Below the pieces are notes generated by a model. It had not been told where the DNA came from. It did no database searches and worked only from the letters and a program-made list of their open reading frames with translations. A program made the translations under genes and the position numbers. From positions 1 through 64,000 of the forward strand of contig NZ_LFME01000027.1 in the NCBI RefSeq assembly GCF_001043115.1: 64,000 bases of DNA. The letters run 5' to 3'. Shown in pieces: positions 11,573-20,171 of this stretch (position 1 is its first letter; each line of letters opens with the position of its first letter). The stretch is from Xanthomonas sp. NCPPB 1128 (GTDB lineage Bacteria; Pseudomonadota; Gammaproteobacteria; Xanthomonadales; Xanthomonadaceae).

Positions 11573-12057
11573 CGCGGCGCCCGCTTGCGCAGCGCGCGCA
11601 ACTGCGGCCACAACGCGCGCTTGGCCGCGGCATTGCCGCGCAGTTCGTCCAGCGGCCAGGTCGCCATCAGCGCCTGCGTGGCCGGATCGTTGGGATTGAG
11701 GCCGGAGGCGCGCAACAAGGCGATCTGCAGCCGGTCGGGCAGGCGCAGGCCGACCCGGCGCGCACCTGCCGCAGGCGCCGCACGTACCGCGTCCGGCTGC
11801 ACCACCGGAGCCGGTGGCGACGGCGCGCGCCGTCGTTCCGGCATCTCGGCGGCTGGCAGTTCGGCGGCGTGACCTCCCCGTGGCGGCGCCGATCCCGGCC
11901 CAGACCGCTGCACCGGCGCCACCGGCGCCTCTTGCGGCGGCGGGGCCGGTTCGATCACGGCTGCGGCATCCACGTACACGGTGTGGCCGAGCGCCTGCAG
12001 CCAGCCGACCTGCTCGGCCGACCACAACGGCGCATCCATGGATGCGTGCTCGCTCAT
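11569..12057 (-). CDS. holD: DNA polymerase III subunit psi (HolD-like)
   Basis: A 162-residue protein with little overall conservation, except a C-terminal segment, WPLDELRGNAAAKRALWPQL, which resembles the LTDLRANPTARAALWQQI end of E. coli HolD. The N-terminus (WSAEQVGWLQALGHTVYV) also fits psi, where it contacts chi. The middle (about residues 35-100) is rich in proline and alanine and probably disordered. The position directly before rimI, as in enterobacteria, supports the call. It overlaps pssA and rimI by ATGA on both sides. Such proteins are often left as hypothetical. Confidence 0.72.
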   Translation of the reverse strand: MSEHASMDAPLWSAEQVGWLQALGHTVYVDAAAVIEPAPPPQEAPVAPVQRSGPGSAPPRGGHAAELPAAEMPERRRAPSPPAPVVQPDAVRAAPAAGARRVGLRLPDRLQIALLRASGLNPNDPATQALMATWPLDELRGNAAAKRALWPQLRALRKRAPR

Positions 12058-12830
12058 GTCGCGTCCGGCACCTTGCGCCAGCGCCGCCACAGCCACAGGC
12101 AGGGCCCGGACAGCGCGTACAGCACGCCGATCGCCAGCAGCGCCCGCGCCAGGTCGATGACCAGCACCGCCAGCACGATCGGCGCCAGCACCAGCATCAG
12201 GAACGGCACCCGGTCGGTGCGCGGGCCCTTCTCGCCGCTGCCCTTGAAGCTCCAGAAGCGGATGCGGCTGACCATCAGCAGCGCTGCGGTCACGGTCAGG
12301 CCCAGCGCCACATAGCGCAGTTGTTCGCCGTCCCAGCCCAGCGAGCCGTCGGCGAAAGACCACACGAACGCCATCATCAGCCCGGCCGCGGCCGGGCTGG
12401 CCAGGCCCACGAACCAGCGCTTGTCGACCGTGCCGACCTGGGTATTGAAGCGGGCCAGGCGCAGCGCGGCGCAGGCCGCGTACAGGAACGCTGCCGACCA
12501 GCCGACCCGGCCGAGCATGCTGCCGTCGAACTTCAGCGCCGACAGCGACCAGTGGTACATCACCAGGGCCGGCGCCATGCCGAAGCTGACCAGGTCGGCC
12601 AGCGAGTCGTACTGCACGCCGAATTCGCTGCTGGTGCCGGTCAGCCGCGCCACGCGCCCGTCCAGCCCGTCCATCACCGCGGCCACGAACACCGCCACGC
12701 TGGCGTGCACGAACTGGCCGTTGGCGGCGGCGATGATGGCGTAGAAGCCGGAGAACAGGCCGGCGGTGGTGAACAGGTTCGGCAGCAGGTAGATGGTGCG
12801 CGAACGGGGGGGCGGTCGGGATGAGTCCAT
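12054..12830 (-). CDS. pssA: CDP-diacylglycerol--serine O-phosphatidyltransferase
   Basis: Integral membrane enzyme making phosphatidylserine, the precursor of phosphatidylethanolamine, from CDP-diacylglycerol and serine. It has 258 residues. The CDP-alcohol phosphotransferase motif is complete: DGLDGRVAR, then G and two Asp residues in EFGVQYDSLADLVSFG. Six or more membrane helices follow. This is the polytopic PssA type (as in Bacillus), not the E. coli phospholipase-D-like enzyme. It leads the pssA-holD-rimI unit and diverges from the DUF4124 gene. Confidence 0.92.
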   Translation of the reverse strand: MDSSRPPPRSRTIYLLPNLFTTAGLFSGFYAIIAAANGQFVHASVAVFVAAVMDGLDGRVARLTGTSSEFGVQYDSLADLVSFGMAPALVMYHWSLSALKFDGSMLGRVGWSAAFLYAACAALRLARFNTQVGTVDKRWFVGLASPAAAGLMMAFVWSFADGSLGWDGEQLRYVALGLTVTAALLMVSRIRFWSFKGSGEKGPRTDRVPFLMLVLAPIVLAVLVIDLARALLAIGVLYALSGPCLWLWRRWRKVPDAT

Positions 12831-12907
12831 CCCGTCAGTCTAATCGACTTGCCAGGCCCGTCGGCGGGTGCTGCAATCGGCGCTCCCGCCGCGCCCTGGA
12901 GACCGAG

Positions 12908-13300
12908 ATGCGCGTCCTGCCCCGGCTTTGCTGCCTGCCCCTGCTCGCCGTCAGCGGCATGCTCGGCGCCACCACCCTGTACCAATGGAAGGACGCGCAG
13001 GGCGTCACCCACTATGCCGAGACCCCGCCCCCCGGCGGCGAGTACCAGGTGCGCAAGGTCGACACCCGCGGCGACGCCCCGGCCGAGACGCCCGCGGCGG
13101 CCCCGGCCGAGAACGGCCAGTGCCTGACCGCGCGCAAGAACCTGGACATCCTCGACAAGCCCGGCAAGATCACCACCGACAGCGATGGCGACGGCAAGCC
13201 GGACGGAGAGCTGGACGAATCCCAGCGCGCCTCGCAGAAGGCCCTGGCCGAGGCCGCGATCAAGGCCTACTGCACCCCGGCCGCCGCACCCGCCAAGTAA
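12908..13300 (+). CDS. DUF4124 domain protein, exported
   Basis: A 130-residue protein with an N-terminal signal peptide (MRVLPRLCCLPLLAVSG) followed by the DUF4124 pattern YQWKDAQGVTHYAETPP (residues 25-41). DUF4124 is a short beta domain widespread in proteobacterial envelope proteins; its function is unknown. The rest is low-complexity and then a charged helix. The ATG at 12908 has GGAG about 7 bases upstream; a longer frame from 12821 would add an unlikely arginine-rich leader. Confidence 0.75.
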   Translation: MRVLPRLCCLPLLAVSGMLGATTLYQWKDAQGVTHYAETPPPGGEYQVRKVDTRGDAPAETPAAAPAENGQCLTARKNLDILDKPGKITTDSDGDGKPDGELDESQRASQKALAEAAIKAYCTPAAAPAK

Positions 13301-13389
13301 GCCAAACGCGCACGGCCGGCCGCGGGCGATGCCCGCAGCGCCGGCAATGACTGGCAAAATGGGCGACCCGCCGTCTGCGAAGCCCCTCG

Positions 13390-15084
13390 ATGCGCCTTTC
13401 CCAGTTCCACCTGCACACCACCAAGGAAACCCCGGCCGACGCCGAACTGGTCAGCCACCAGCTGATGCTGCGCGCGGGCATGATCCGCAAGCTCGCCTCC
13501 GGCCTGTACACCTGGTCGCCGCTGGGCCTGCGCGTGCTGCGCAAGGTGGAAGCGGTGGTGCGCGAGGAAATGAACCGCGCCGGCGCCGTGGAAGTGCTGT
13601 TCCCGACCATCCAGCCGCGCGAGCTGTGGGACGCCACCGGGCGCTGGAGCAAGTTCGGCGGGCTGATGCTGCGCATGCAGGACCGCAAGGACCAGGACTA
13701 CTGCTACAGCCCGACCGCCGAAGAGGCTGCCGCCGATTTCGCGCGGCAGGAGCTGAGCAGCTACAAGCAGTTGCCGGTCAACTTCTACCAGATCCAGACC
13801 AAGTTCCGCGACGAGATCCGCCCGCGCTTCGGGGTGATGCGCGCGCGCGAGTTCCTGATGAAGGATGCCTACTCGTTCCACATCAGCGACGAGGACCTGG
13901 CGCGCGAGTACGAGAACATGAAGGCGGCCTACACCCGCATCTTCACCCGCCTGGGGCTGCAGTTCCGCGCGGTGCAGGCCGATTCCGGCGACATCGGCGG
14001 CGACGCCTCGCAGGAATTCCACGTGCTGGCCGCCTCCGGCGAGGATTCGCTGGCGTTCTCCACCGGCTCGGACTACGCGGCCAATGTCGAAGCCGCCATC
14101 GCCGCAACACCGGCGCCGCGCGCGGCGGCAGGCGAGGAACTGCGCAAGGTCGCCACGCCCGCCCAGAAGACCTGCGAGGCGGTGGCCGAGTTGCTCGGCC
14201 TCCCGCTGCAGCGCACGGTCAAGTCGGTGGCGGTGATGGCCGGCGAGCGCTTCGTGCTGGCGCTGGTGCGCGGCGATCACACGGTCAACGAGATCAAGCT
14301 GGGCAAGGTCGCCGGCCTGGCCGGCTACCGCATGGCCACCGAAGCCGAGATCCTCGCCCACCTGGGCAGCGAGCCGGGCTTCCTCGGCCCGCTGGGCCCG
14401 CGCCAGCCGATCCGCGTGGTCGCCGACCGCGACGTGGCGGCGCTGGCCGACTTCGTGGTCGGCGCCAACGAGCGCGGCTTCCACCTGGCCGGGGTCAACT
14501 GGGGCCGCGACCTGCCGGAGCCGGACGCCGTCGCCGACCTGCGCAACGTGGTCGAGGGCGAGCGCGCCCAGGACGGCGGCGAGATCCGCCTGGCGCGCGG
14601 CATCGAGGTCGGCCATGTGTTCCAGCTCGGCCGCCAGTACGCGCAGGCGCTGGATGCCACCGTGGTGGACGAGAACGGCAAGACCGTGACGCTGGCGATG
14701 GGCTGCTACGGCATCGGCATTTCCCGCATCGTCGCCGCGGCGATCGAGCAGAACCACGACGACGCCGGCATCCGCTGGCCGCAGCCGATGGCGCCGTGGG
14801 CGGTGGCCATGTGCGTGATCAACCCCAAGCGCGATCCGGCGGTCGACGCCGCTGGCGAGGCGCTGCTGGCGGAACTGCAGCAGGCCGGACTGGATGCGGT
14901 GCTGGACGACCGTGGCCTGCGCCCCGGCGCGATGTTCGCCGATATCGAATTGATCGGCGTTCCGCACCGGGTGGTGGTCTCGGAGCGGGGCTTGGCCGCC
15001 GGCACGTTCGAATATCGCGCGCGCAGCGGCGGCGATGCCGAACACCTGGATCGCGCCACCTTGCAGGCGCGACTGCAGGCATGA
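13390..15084 (+). CDS. proS: Proline--tRNA ligase
   Basis: Class IIa aminoacyl-tRNA synthetase of the bacterial type (564 residues), which charges tRNA-Pro. The N-terminal catalytic core runs from [20 protein letters not shown], with motif 2 near [19 protein letters not shown]. The YbaK-like editing domain that hydrolyses Ala-tRNA-Pro is inserted at about residues 230-390. Motif 3 is [10 protein letters not shown], and an anticodon-binding domain ends the protein. A strong terminator follows directly. Confidence 0.96.
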   Translation: MRLSQFHLHTTKETPADAELVSHQLMLRAGMIRKLASGLYTWSPLGLRVLRKVEAVVREEMNRAGAVEVLFPTIQPRELWDATGRWSKFGGLMLRMQDRKDQDYCYSPTAEEAAADFARQELSSYKQLPVNFYQIQTKFRDEIRPRFGVMRAREFLMKDAYSFHISDEDLAREYENMKAAYTRIFTRLGLQFRAVQADSGDIGGDASQEFHVLAASGEDSLAFSTGSDYAANVEAAIAATPAPRAAAGEELRKVATPAQKTCEAVAELLGLPLQRTVKSVAVMAGERFVLALVRGDHTVNEIKLGKVAGLAGYRMATEAEILAHLGSEPGFLGPLGPRQPIRVVADRDVAALADFVVGANERGFHLAGVNWGRDLPEPDAVADLRNVVEGERAQDGGEIRLARGIEVGHVFQLGRQYAQALDATVVDENGKTVTLAMGCYGIGISRIVAAAIEQNHDDAGIRWPQPMAPWAVAMCVINPKRDPAVDAAGEALLAELQQAGLDAVLDDRGLRPGAMFADIELIGVPHRVVVSERGLAAGTFEYRARSGGDAEHLDRATLQARLQA

Positions 15085-15086
15085 CC

Positions 15087-15122
15087 AGAAGGGCCGGGAC
15101 GATATCCCGGCCCTTCTTCTTT
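15087..15122 (+). terminator. Intrinsic terminator of proS
   Basis: A 12-bp perfect stem, GAAGGGCCGGGA paired with TCCCGGCCCTTC, and a 5-base loop are followed by TTCTTTA, 3 bp past the proS stop. Confidence 0.85.
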
Positions 15123-15253
15123 ACGCCACCATCACGCCGCATGAGTGAAACCGGCAAGGTATCTGCGCAATTGAATACGCCGGGCATGAATATATAAGGA
15201 CATATTCCAGGGCATTGCATCCGGAGATACCCGGAAGCGAATAAGCCGGATAT

Positions 15254-15282
15254 TTGTCAAGCCGATTCGGCATCATTATGAT
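15254..15282 (+). promoter_or_regulatory. Sigma-70 promoter of the H-NS-like gene
   Basis: TTGTCA (15254-15259), a 17-base spacer and TATGAT (15277-15282) make a near-consensus promoter. Predicted start is near 15289, about 46 bases before the ATG. Upstream, the DNA is AT-rich and carries the inverted repeats GAATAT/ATATTC (15188-15207) and ATCCGG/CCGGAT (about 15220-15251), possible autoregulatory sites for a nucleoid protein. Confidence 0.65.
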
Positions 15283-15334
15283 TCAGCGCTGCCAGGGAAT
15301 GGCGGAAGGCCACCACCCATTTTCCGGAGTAAAG

Positions 15335-15808
15335 ATGACCATCGATCTCAGCGGCCTGTCGGCCAAGCAATTGGGCGCGCTCATCAAGACCGCCAAGAAG
15401 CAGCAGTCCATCGTCGCCAAGCGCACCCCCATCGCCAAGGTCCGCACCCAGCTGACCCGCCTGGCCAAGAGCCACGGCTACAGCATCGAGGAAGTCTTCG
15501 GCGGCGCCCCCGCCGCGCGCGGCCGCAAGGCCGGCAAGCCGGGTCCGAAGCCGGGCCGCAAGCTGGGCAAGGTTCCGCCGAAATACCGCAATCCCGCCAA
15601 TGCCGCCGAAACCTGGACCGGCCGCGGCAAGCAGCCGCGCTGGCTGGCCGATCTGGTCGCCAAGGGCAAGAAGGTCGACGATTTCCTGATCGCCGGCGGC
15701 GCTGCCAAATCCGCCGCGCCGGCCAAGAAAACCGCCAAGAAAACCACCAAGAAGGCGGTCAAGCGCGTCGCCAAGAAGGCCAGCAAGAGCGCCGCGCCGA
15801 AAGCCTGA
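15335..15808 (+). CDS. H-NS family nucleoid protein with lysine/alanine-rich tail
   Basis: DNA-binding protein of 157 residues. The N-terminal helix (about 1-50) is the oligomerisation region. The H-NS DNA-binding motif is AETWTGRGKQPRWL (about residues 90-103), matching the TWTGxGRxP consensus. After residue 125 a tail of AKK/TKK repeats resembles histone H1 or AlgP tails. H-NS proteins silence AT-rich, often acquired, genes; Xanthomonas relatives (Xrv proteins) affect virulence regulators. Start at 15335 is supported by GGAG 6 bases upstream and its promoter. An earlier TTG-initiated frame overlaps the -35 box and is rejected. Confidence 0.88.
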   Translation: MTIDLSGLSAKQLGALIKTAKKQQSIVAKRTPIAKVRTQLTRLAKSHGYSIEEVFGGAPAARGRKAGKPGPKPGRKLGKVPPKYRNPANAAETWTGRGKQPRWLADLVAKGKKVDDFLIAGGAAKSAAPAKKTAKKTTKKAVKRVAKKASKSAAPKA

Positions 15809-15831
15809 TCCGGCAGCGCCGATCGCAACGG

Positions 15832-15859
15832 AAAACGCCGGTGCATGCCGGCGTTTTTT
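15832..15859. terminator. Intrinsic terminator between converging genes
   Basis: AAAACGCCGG and CCGGCGTTTT form a 10-bp stem around TGCATG, with a T-run on the plus strand and an A-run on the other side. It can end both the H-NS-like gene and the converging exporter gene. Confidence 0.8.
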
Positions 15860-15869
15860 ATTACCGGAT

Positions 15870-17129
15870 TCAAAGATTCTTGCGCGCCGGGATCAACAGA
15901 TTGCCGAACAACAAGCCGGCGACCAGCGCCATCACGATATTGGTGACCGTCAGCAGCGCCGATTGCCCGCCGAGCACGTCCTGCTGCTGGACCAGGGTCA
16001 ACAGCCCGCGCAGGCTGGCACTCCCGGGCACCAGCATGATGATGCCCGGCAACCGCACCAGCGCGCCCGGCCGGTGCACGATGCGGCCGAACAGGTTGCC
16101 GGCGGCGGTCAACACCATCGCCGACAGAAAGATGCCGACCGGGCTGCCCCAGGCATCGCCAGCGAAGCGCGCGACCGCATAACCGGCCACCGATGCCGCC
16201 ATCACGAACGGATAATCGCGCAGGCTGGCCTTGAACAGCAGCGCGAAGGCATAGGCGGCGACCAGCAGCGAGGCCCACTCCACCCAGCCGTGCTGCGGCC
16301 GCGACGCCCGGACCATCGGCTCCAGGCCGAGCAACTGCGCCAGGGTCACCGCGATCACCGCGCCGACGGTCAGTTTGACGACGGTGGTGACCGCGCCGGC
16401 GAAGCGCGCCGTACCCGACACCCAGTGCTGGCTGGTCAGTTCGTTGACGGCATTGGTCAGCGCCATTCCCGGCAGCAGCACCACCAGCGAGGCGATGATC
16501 ACCGTATTGAGATTGAGCGGCGCCACGAAACTGGCCACCAGGGTCGCGACGAAACCGGCCAGCAGCGCGGCCAGTGCGTCGTTGGCTTCCTTGGTCGCCG
16601 GGCGCTTGTCGGTGAGCTGGGTGAGCACGCCGATCAGCAGGCCGATCGCGGTGGCGGTGGCGATGTCCAGCCACGGCAGGCGCCACAGCCCGGCCACGCC
16701 GGCCGCGGCCAGGCCGAAGCCCAGCACCTGCATCGCCATCCAGCGACGTCCCGGCGGCTGATCCAGCTGCCGCAGCGCGGTGTGGCCCTGGGCCACGCTC
16801 ATGCGCCCGCTGGCCACATCGTCGGCGATGCGGTCGGCGACGCTGAGCTTGTGCAGGTCGTTGTCGCCGGGCGCAAGCCGCACCACACGGGTGATGTCGC
16901 TGGAGCCGATCGCCTTGGTCGGGTCGCTGAAGCTGAGGATCAGCCCGGTCGGGTTGGACCAGGGTTCGCAGTCCAGGTCCAGTTGCTGCGCCAGCGCCAC
17001 CACCGCCGCCTCCAGCCGCTGCGCGGTAGTGCCGTAGGTGTGCAGTCGCCCGGCGATGTCGGAGACGAAGGCGATGCGCTGCGCGTAGGTCGCGTTGGCG
17101 GAGGGGCTGACGGTGGGAGCGGCGGGCAT
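15870..17129 (-). CDS. ThrE-family threonine/serine exporter-like protein
   Basis: Polytopic membrane protein of 419 residues combining the two ThrE domains. The N-terminal soluble part (to about residue 130, DUF1212) leads into about ten membrane helices, the second half being the DUF3815 part. ThrE of Corynebacterium glutamicum exports threonine and serine by proton motive force; the substrate here is inferred from the family only. Start MPAAPTVSPS is chosen because frame upstream shows no coding character and overlaps the divergent gene's leader. It converges on the H-NS-like gene. Confidence 0.82.
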   Translation of the reverse strand: MPAAPTVSPSANATYAQRIAFVSDIAGRLHTYGTTAQRLEAAVVALAQQLDLDCEPWSNPTGLILSFSDPTKAIGSSDITRVVRLAPGDNDLHKLSVADRIADDVASGRMSVAQGHTALRQLDQPPGRRWMAMQVLGFGLAAAGVAGLWRLPWLDIATATAIGLLIGVLTQLTDKRPATKEANDALAALLAGFVATLVASFVAPLNLNTVIIASLVVLLPGMALTNAVNELTSQHWVSGTARFAGAVTTVVKLTVGAVIAVTLAQLLGLEPMVRASRPQHGWVEWASLLVAAYAFALLFKASLRDYPFVMAASVAGYAVARFAGDAWGSPVGIFLSAMVLTAAGNLFGRIVHRPGALVRLPGIIMLVPGSASLRGLLTLVQQQDVLGGQSALLTVTNIVMALVAGLLFGNLLIPARKNL

Positions 17130-17183
17130 GTCGGCTAGTATGGCGCGAACGCCGCGCCCGGCCACCCCGTCGCGATCACCACA

Positions 17184-17211
17184 TTTGCAACACGGGCGAA
17201 ACAGGTATGCT
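17184..17211 (+). promoter_or_regulatory. Possible promoter of the MCE transport operon
   Basis: TTTGCA (17184-17189), 16 bases and TATGCT (17206-17211) lie in the 100-bp divergent region. The leader would be only about 12 bases and no Shine-Dalgarno sequence is evident, so confidence is low. Confidence 0.3.
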
Positions 17212-17229
17212 CGCGCACCGGACGCCCCC

Positions 17230-18342
17230 ATGATCGAACCGCAACCGCCCAAACTCAGCCAGGACGACCGAGACCCCTCGCGGGTGCGGCTGACCGGCAG
17301 TTGGACCCTGGCCACCGCACTGGCCTCCTCGGAAGTGCTGCGCGGCATGCCGGCCGGTACCACCGGCATCGACGCCAGCGGCATCGGCCAGCTGGATTCG
17401 GCCGGGGTGCTGCAACTGATGCGTTACGCCACGCGCAACGGCATCGCCCACGAGGCGCTGGATTTCCGCCAGGACCACCGCGCCCTGGTCTCGACCATCG
17501 AGGACGTCGCCGACGATCGCCCCAAGCGCAAGCGCGACTACGGCTTCGCCGCGGCGCTGGAACGCCTGGGCTATGCGGTGCACCGCAATGGCAAGGAAAT
17601 CGTCGCCCTGGTCGGCTTCCTCGGCGAAACCCTGGTCAAGCTGCTGCGGCTGCTGCACGCGCCGCGCCGGTTCCGCATGACCGCCACCGTGCACCACATG
17701 GAGCAGGTCGGCCTGGACGCGGTACCGCTGGTGGCACTGCTGTCCTATCTGGTCGGCGCGGTGATCGCCTTCCTCGGCTCCACGATCCTGCGCGACTTCG
17801 GCGCCGAGATCTATGTGGTGGAGCTGGTCAGCATCGCCTTCCTGCGCGAGTTCGCGGTGCTGCTGACCGCGATCGTGCTGGCCGGACGCACCGCCAGCGC
17901 GTTCACCGCGCAGATCGGCGCGATGAAGGCGCGCGAGGAGGTCGACGCGATCCAGACCCTGGGCCTGGACCCGATGGACCTGCTGGTGATCCCGCGGCTG
18001 GTGGCGCTGCTGCTGATGCTGCCGCTGCTGACCTTCGTGGCGATGATCGCCGGCCTGGCCGGCGGCGTCACCGTCGGCGCTTTCGACCTGGGCATCCCGC
18101 CGCAGATGTACCTGGCGCGCATGCACGACACCATCCAGATCCGGCACATGCTGGTGGGCCTGTCCAAGGCACCGATCTTCGCCATCGTGATCGGCCTGAT
18201 CGGCTGCCTGGAGGGACTGCGGGTGGAAGGCACCGCGCAGTCCGTCGGCGAGCGCACCACCTCCAGCGTGGTGCAGACGATCTCGCTGGTGATCATCATC
18301 GACGCGATCGCCGCGCTGTGGTTCATGAACATGGGGTGGTGA
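17230..18342 (+). CDS. MlaE-type lipid ABC transporter permease with N-terminal STAS-like domain
   Basis: Inner-membrane permease of an MCE lipid transport system, 370 residues. Residues 1 to about 105 form a STAS-like region (GIDASGIGQLDSAGVLQL is its helix-forming part). The MlaE permease domain follows, with the coupling helix region AGRTASAFTAQIGAMKAREE and about five membrane helices. In E. coli the STAS subunit (MlaB) is a separate protein; here it is fused. It is first of four genes with mlaF-like, mlaD-like and lipoprotein genes. Confidence 0.88.
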   Translation: MIEPQPPKLSQDDRDPSRVRLTGSWTLATALASSEVLRGMPAGTTGIDASGIGQLDSAGVLQLMRYATRNGIAHEALDFRQDHRALVSTIEDVADDRPKRKRDYGFAAALERLGYAVHRNGKEIVALVGFLGETLVKLLRLLHAPRRFRMTATVHHMEQVGLDAVPLVALLSYLVGAVIAFLGSTILRDFGAEIYVVELVSIAFLREFAVLLTAIVLAGRTASAFTAQIGAMKAREEVDAIQTLGLDPMDLLVIPRLVALLLMLPLLTFVAMIAGLAGGVTVGAFDLGIPPQMYLARMHDTIQIRHMLVGLSKAPIFAIVIGLIGCLEGLRVEGTAQSVGERTTSSVVQTISLVIIIDAIAALWFMNMGW

Positions 18343-18343
18343 T

Positions 18344-18454
18344 GGAGCCGGGATTGAAGATTGGGCATTGGGGATTCGTTGAAGCCGGGCGCTACGCGCC
18401 TGGGCGGGAGCGGTTGCGTTGACCAATCCCGAATCTCCACTCCCGAATCCCGAG
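18344..18454 (+). repeat. Inverted GGGATTG.../AATCCCGAATC element
   Basis: The left arm (18344-18378) has GGAGCCGGGATTG and GGGGATTCG. The right arm (18421-18454) has CCAATCCCGAATC and CCCGAATCCCGAG. The loop includes GGCGCTACGCGCC. This is the third copy of the spacer element also seen at 5365-5477 and 5903-6008. Its right arm overlaps the start of the next gene. Confidence 0.75.
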
Positions 18455-19240
18455 CAGGAACTGGCCATTTCCGTGCGCGGCCTGGTCAATCGCTTCGGCA
18501 GCCAGACCGTGCACGAGGACCTGGACCTGGACGTGCGCCGCGGCGAGATCCTCGGCGTGGTCGGCGGGTCGGGCACCGGCAAGTCGGTGCTGATGCGCAC
18601 CATCCTCGGCCTGCGCGACCCCGATGCCGGCAAGATCCAGGTGCTCGGCGTGGACACCGATTCCGGCCGTCGCGCCGATCGCCTGCACGTGGAGCGCAAT
18701 ACCGGCGTGCTGTTCCAGGACGGCGCGCTGTTCTCCTCGCTGACCGTCGGCGAGAACGTGCAGGTGCCGCTGAAGGAGCACTTCGGCGAACTGCCCGACA
18801 GTTGGCACTACGAACTGGCGCTGCTCAAGGTCAAGCTGGCCGGCCTGCCTGCCGACGCGCTGAACAAGCTGCCTTCGCAGCTGTCCGGCGGCATGCGCAA
18901 GCGCGCCGGGCTGGCGCGTGCGCTGGCACTGGACCCGCCACTGCTGTTCCTGGACGAACCCACCGCCGGGCTGGACCCGATCGGCGCGGCCGCCTTCGAC
19001 CGGCTGATCCGCACCCTGCAGGAAGCGCTGGGCCTGACCGTGTTCCTCATCACCCACGATCTGGACACCTTGTACGCTATCTGCGACCGCGTGGCGGTGC
19101 TGGCCGACCGCAAGGTCATCGCCAACGCGCCGCTGGCCGAGATCGAGCAAGTGGACCATCCGTGGATCCAAGAGTATTTCCACGGCCCGCGCGCCCGCGC
19201 CGCGCGCGATGCCAAGACCGCCTGGACCGAGACCCCCTGA
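18419..19240 (+). CDS. MlaF-type lipid ABC transporter ATPase
   Basis: ATP-binding subunit of the MCE transporter, 273 residues. Walker A is GGSGTGKS, the Q-loop is LFQDGALFSS, the signature is LSGGMRKRAGLARALA and Walker B is LLFLDEPTAGLDP, all typical of MlaF. The best start is TTG at 18419, since no ATG occurs until far inside the domain. The first 12 residues (TNPESPLPNPEQ) are encoded by the right arm of the intergenic repeat, so the translated N-terminus is repeat-derived. Confidence 0.9.
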   Translation: MTNPESPLPNPEQELAISVRGLVNRFGSQTVHEDLDLDVRRGEILGVVGGSGTGKSVLMRTILGLRDPDAGKIQVLGVDTDSGRRADRLHVERNTGVLFQDGALFSSLTVGENVQVPLKEHFGELPDSWHYELALLKVKLAGLPADALNKLPSQLSGGMRKRAGLARALALDPPLLFLDEPTAGLDPIGAAAFDRLIRTLQEALGLTVFLITHDLDTLYAICDRVAVLADRKVIANAPLAEIEQVDHPWIQEYFHGPRARAARDAKTAWTETP

Positions 19241-19244
19241 GCCC

Positions 19245-20171
19245 ATGGAAACCAAAGCCAATTACGTGCTGATCGGCGCCTTCACCATCGTGGTGGGGAT
19301 CGCGCTGCTGCTGTTCGGACTCTGGGCCGCCAAGTACTCCTCCGACCGCACCTGGCAGGAATACCGCGTGGTGTTCCGCGAGGCGGTGACCGGCCTGTCG
19401 GTCGGCAGCCCGGTGCAGTACAACGGCATCGCGGTGGGCTCGATCACCGAGCTGACCCTGGCGCCGAACGACCCACGCCAGGTGGTGGCGCGGATCCGAG
19501 TCAACTCGACCACGCCGATCAAGAGCGACACCCGCGCCAAGCTGGGCATCACCAGCCTGACTGGCCCGTCGATCATCCAGCTCTCCGGCGGCACCCCGGA
19601 AGCACCGACGCTGACCTCGATCGACAACAGCGATGCGCCGATCATCCAAACCACGCCCTCGGCGCTGCAGAACATCACCGACACCGCCAACCGCATCGTC
19701 GAACGTCTTGACGAGGTGCTCAGCGACCGCAACGTCGCCAGCATCACCGCCACACTGCACAACCTGGAGACCATCAGCGGCGGCCTGGCCGACCGCGACC
19801 AGGGCATGCAGTCGCTGATCGTCAGCGCGCGCGACGCCGCGCGCAACCTGGACACCACGCTCAAGACCACCAACGGCACCATCCAGCGCCTGGACCAGAA
19901 CCTGGTGCAGCAGTTGCCGCCGATCCTGGACAAGCTGGAGGACACGCTGAGCAAGCTGGATTCGGCGGCCGGCAATGCCGACAAGATCCTTGGCGAGAAC
20001 CGCTCGGCGATCAACAGCTTCGCCAACGACGGCCTCGGCCAGCTCGGCCCGACCCTGACCGAACTGCGCGGCCTGATCCGCGACCTGCGCCGGGTCAGCG
20101 ACCGCCTGGACAACAACCCCGCGCGCTACCTGCTCGGCCGCGACGCCCCGAAGGAGTTCAAACCCAAATGA
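19245..20171 (+). CDS. MCE domain lipid-binding protein (MlaD-like)
   Basis: Membrane-anchored periplasmic subunit that forms a ring channel for phospholipids. It has 308 residues: one N-terminal membrane helix (about 7-28), the MCE domain (about 38-120, core VTGLSVGSPVQYNGIAVG), then a long helical tail with heptad character (about 140-290). It is longer than E. coli MlaD (about 180), so the tail may build a longer periplasmic needle as in PqiB/LetB-like proteins. It starts 4 bp after the ATPase gene and overlaps the lipoprotein gene (ATGA). Confidence 0.9.
   Translation: METKANYVLIGAFTIVVGIALLLFGLWAAKYSSDRTWQEYRVVFREAVTGLSVGSPVQYNGIAVGSITELTLAPNDPRQVVARIRVNSTTPIKSDTRAKLGITSLTGPSIIQLSGGTPEAPTLTSIDNSDAPIIQTTPSALQNITDTANRIVERLDEVLSDRNVASITATLHNLETISGGLADRDQGMQSLIVSARDAARNLDTTLKTTNGTIQRLDQNLVQQLPPILDKLEDTLSKLDSAAGNADKILGENRSAINSFANDGLGQLGPTLTELRGLIRDLRRVSDRLDNNPARYLLGRDAPKEFKPK

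Noticed and set aside
15254-15334. Longer N-terminus for the H-NS-like protein from TTG 15254
   Set aside because: The extra codons overlap the -35 and -10 boxes, and the ATG at 15335 has a good ribosome site.
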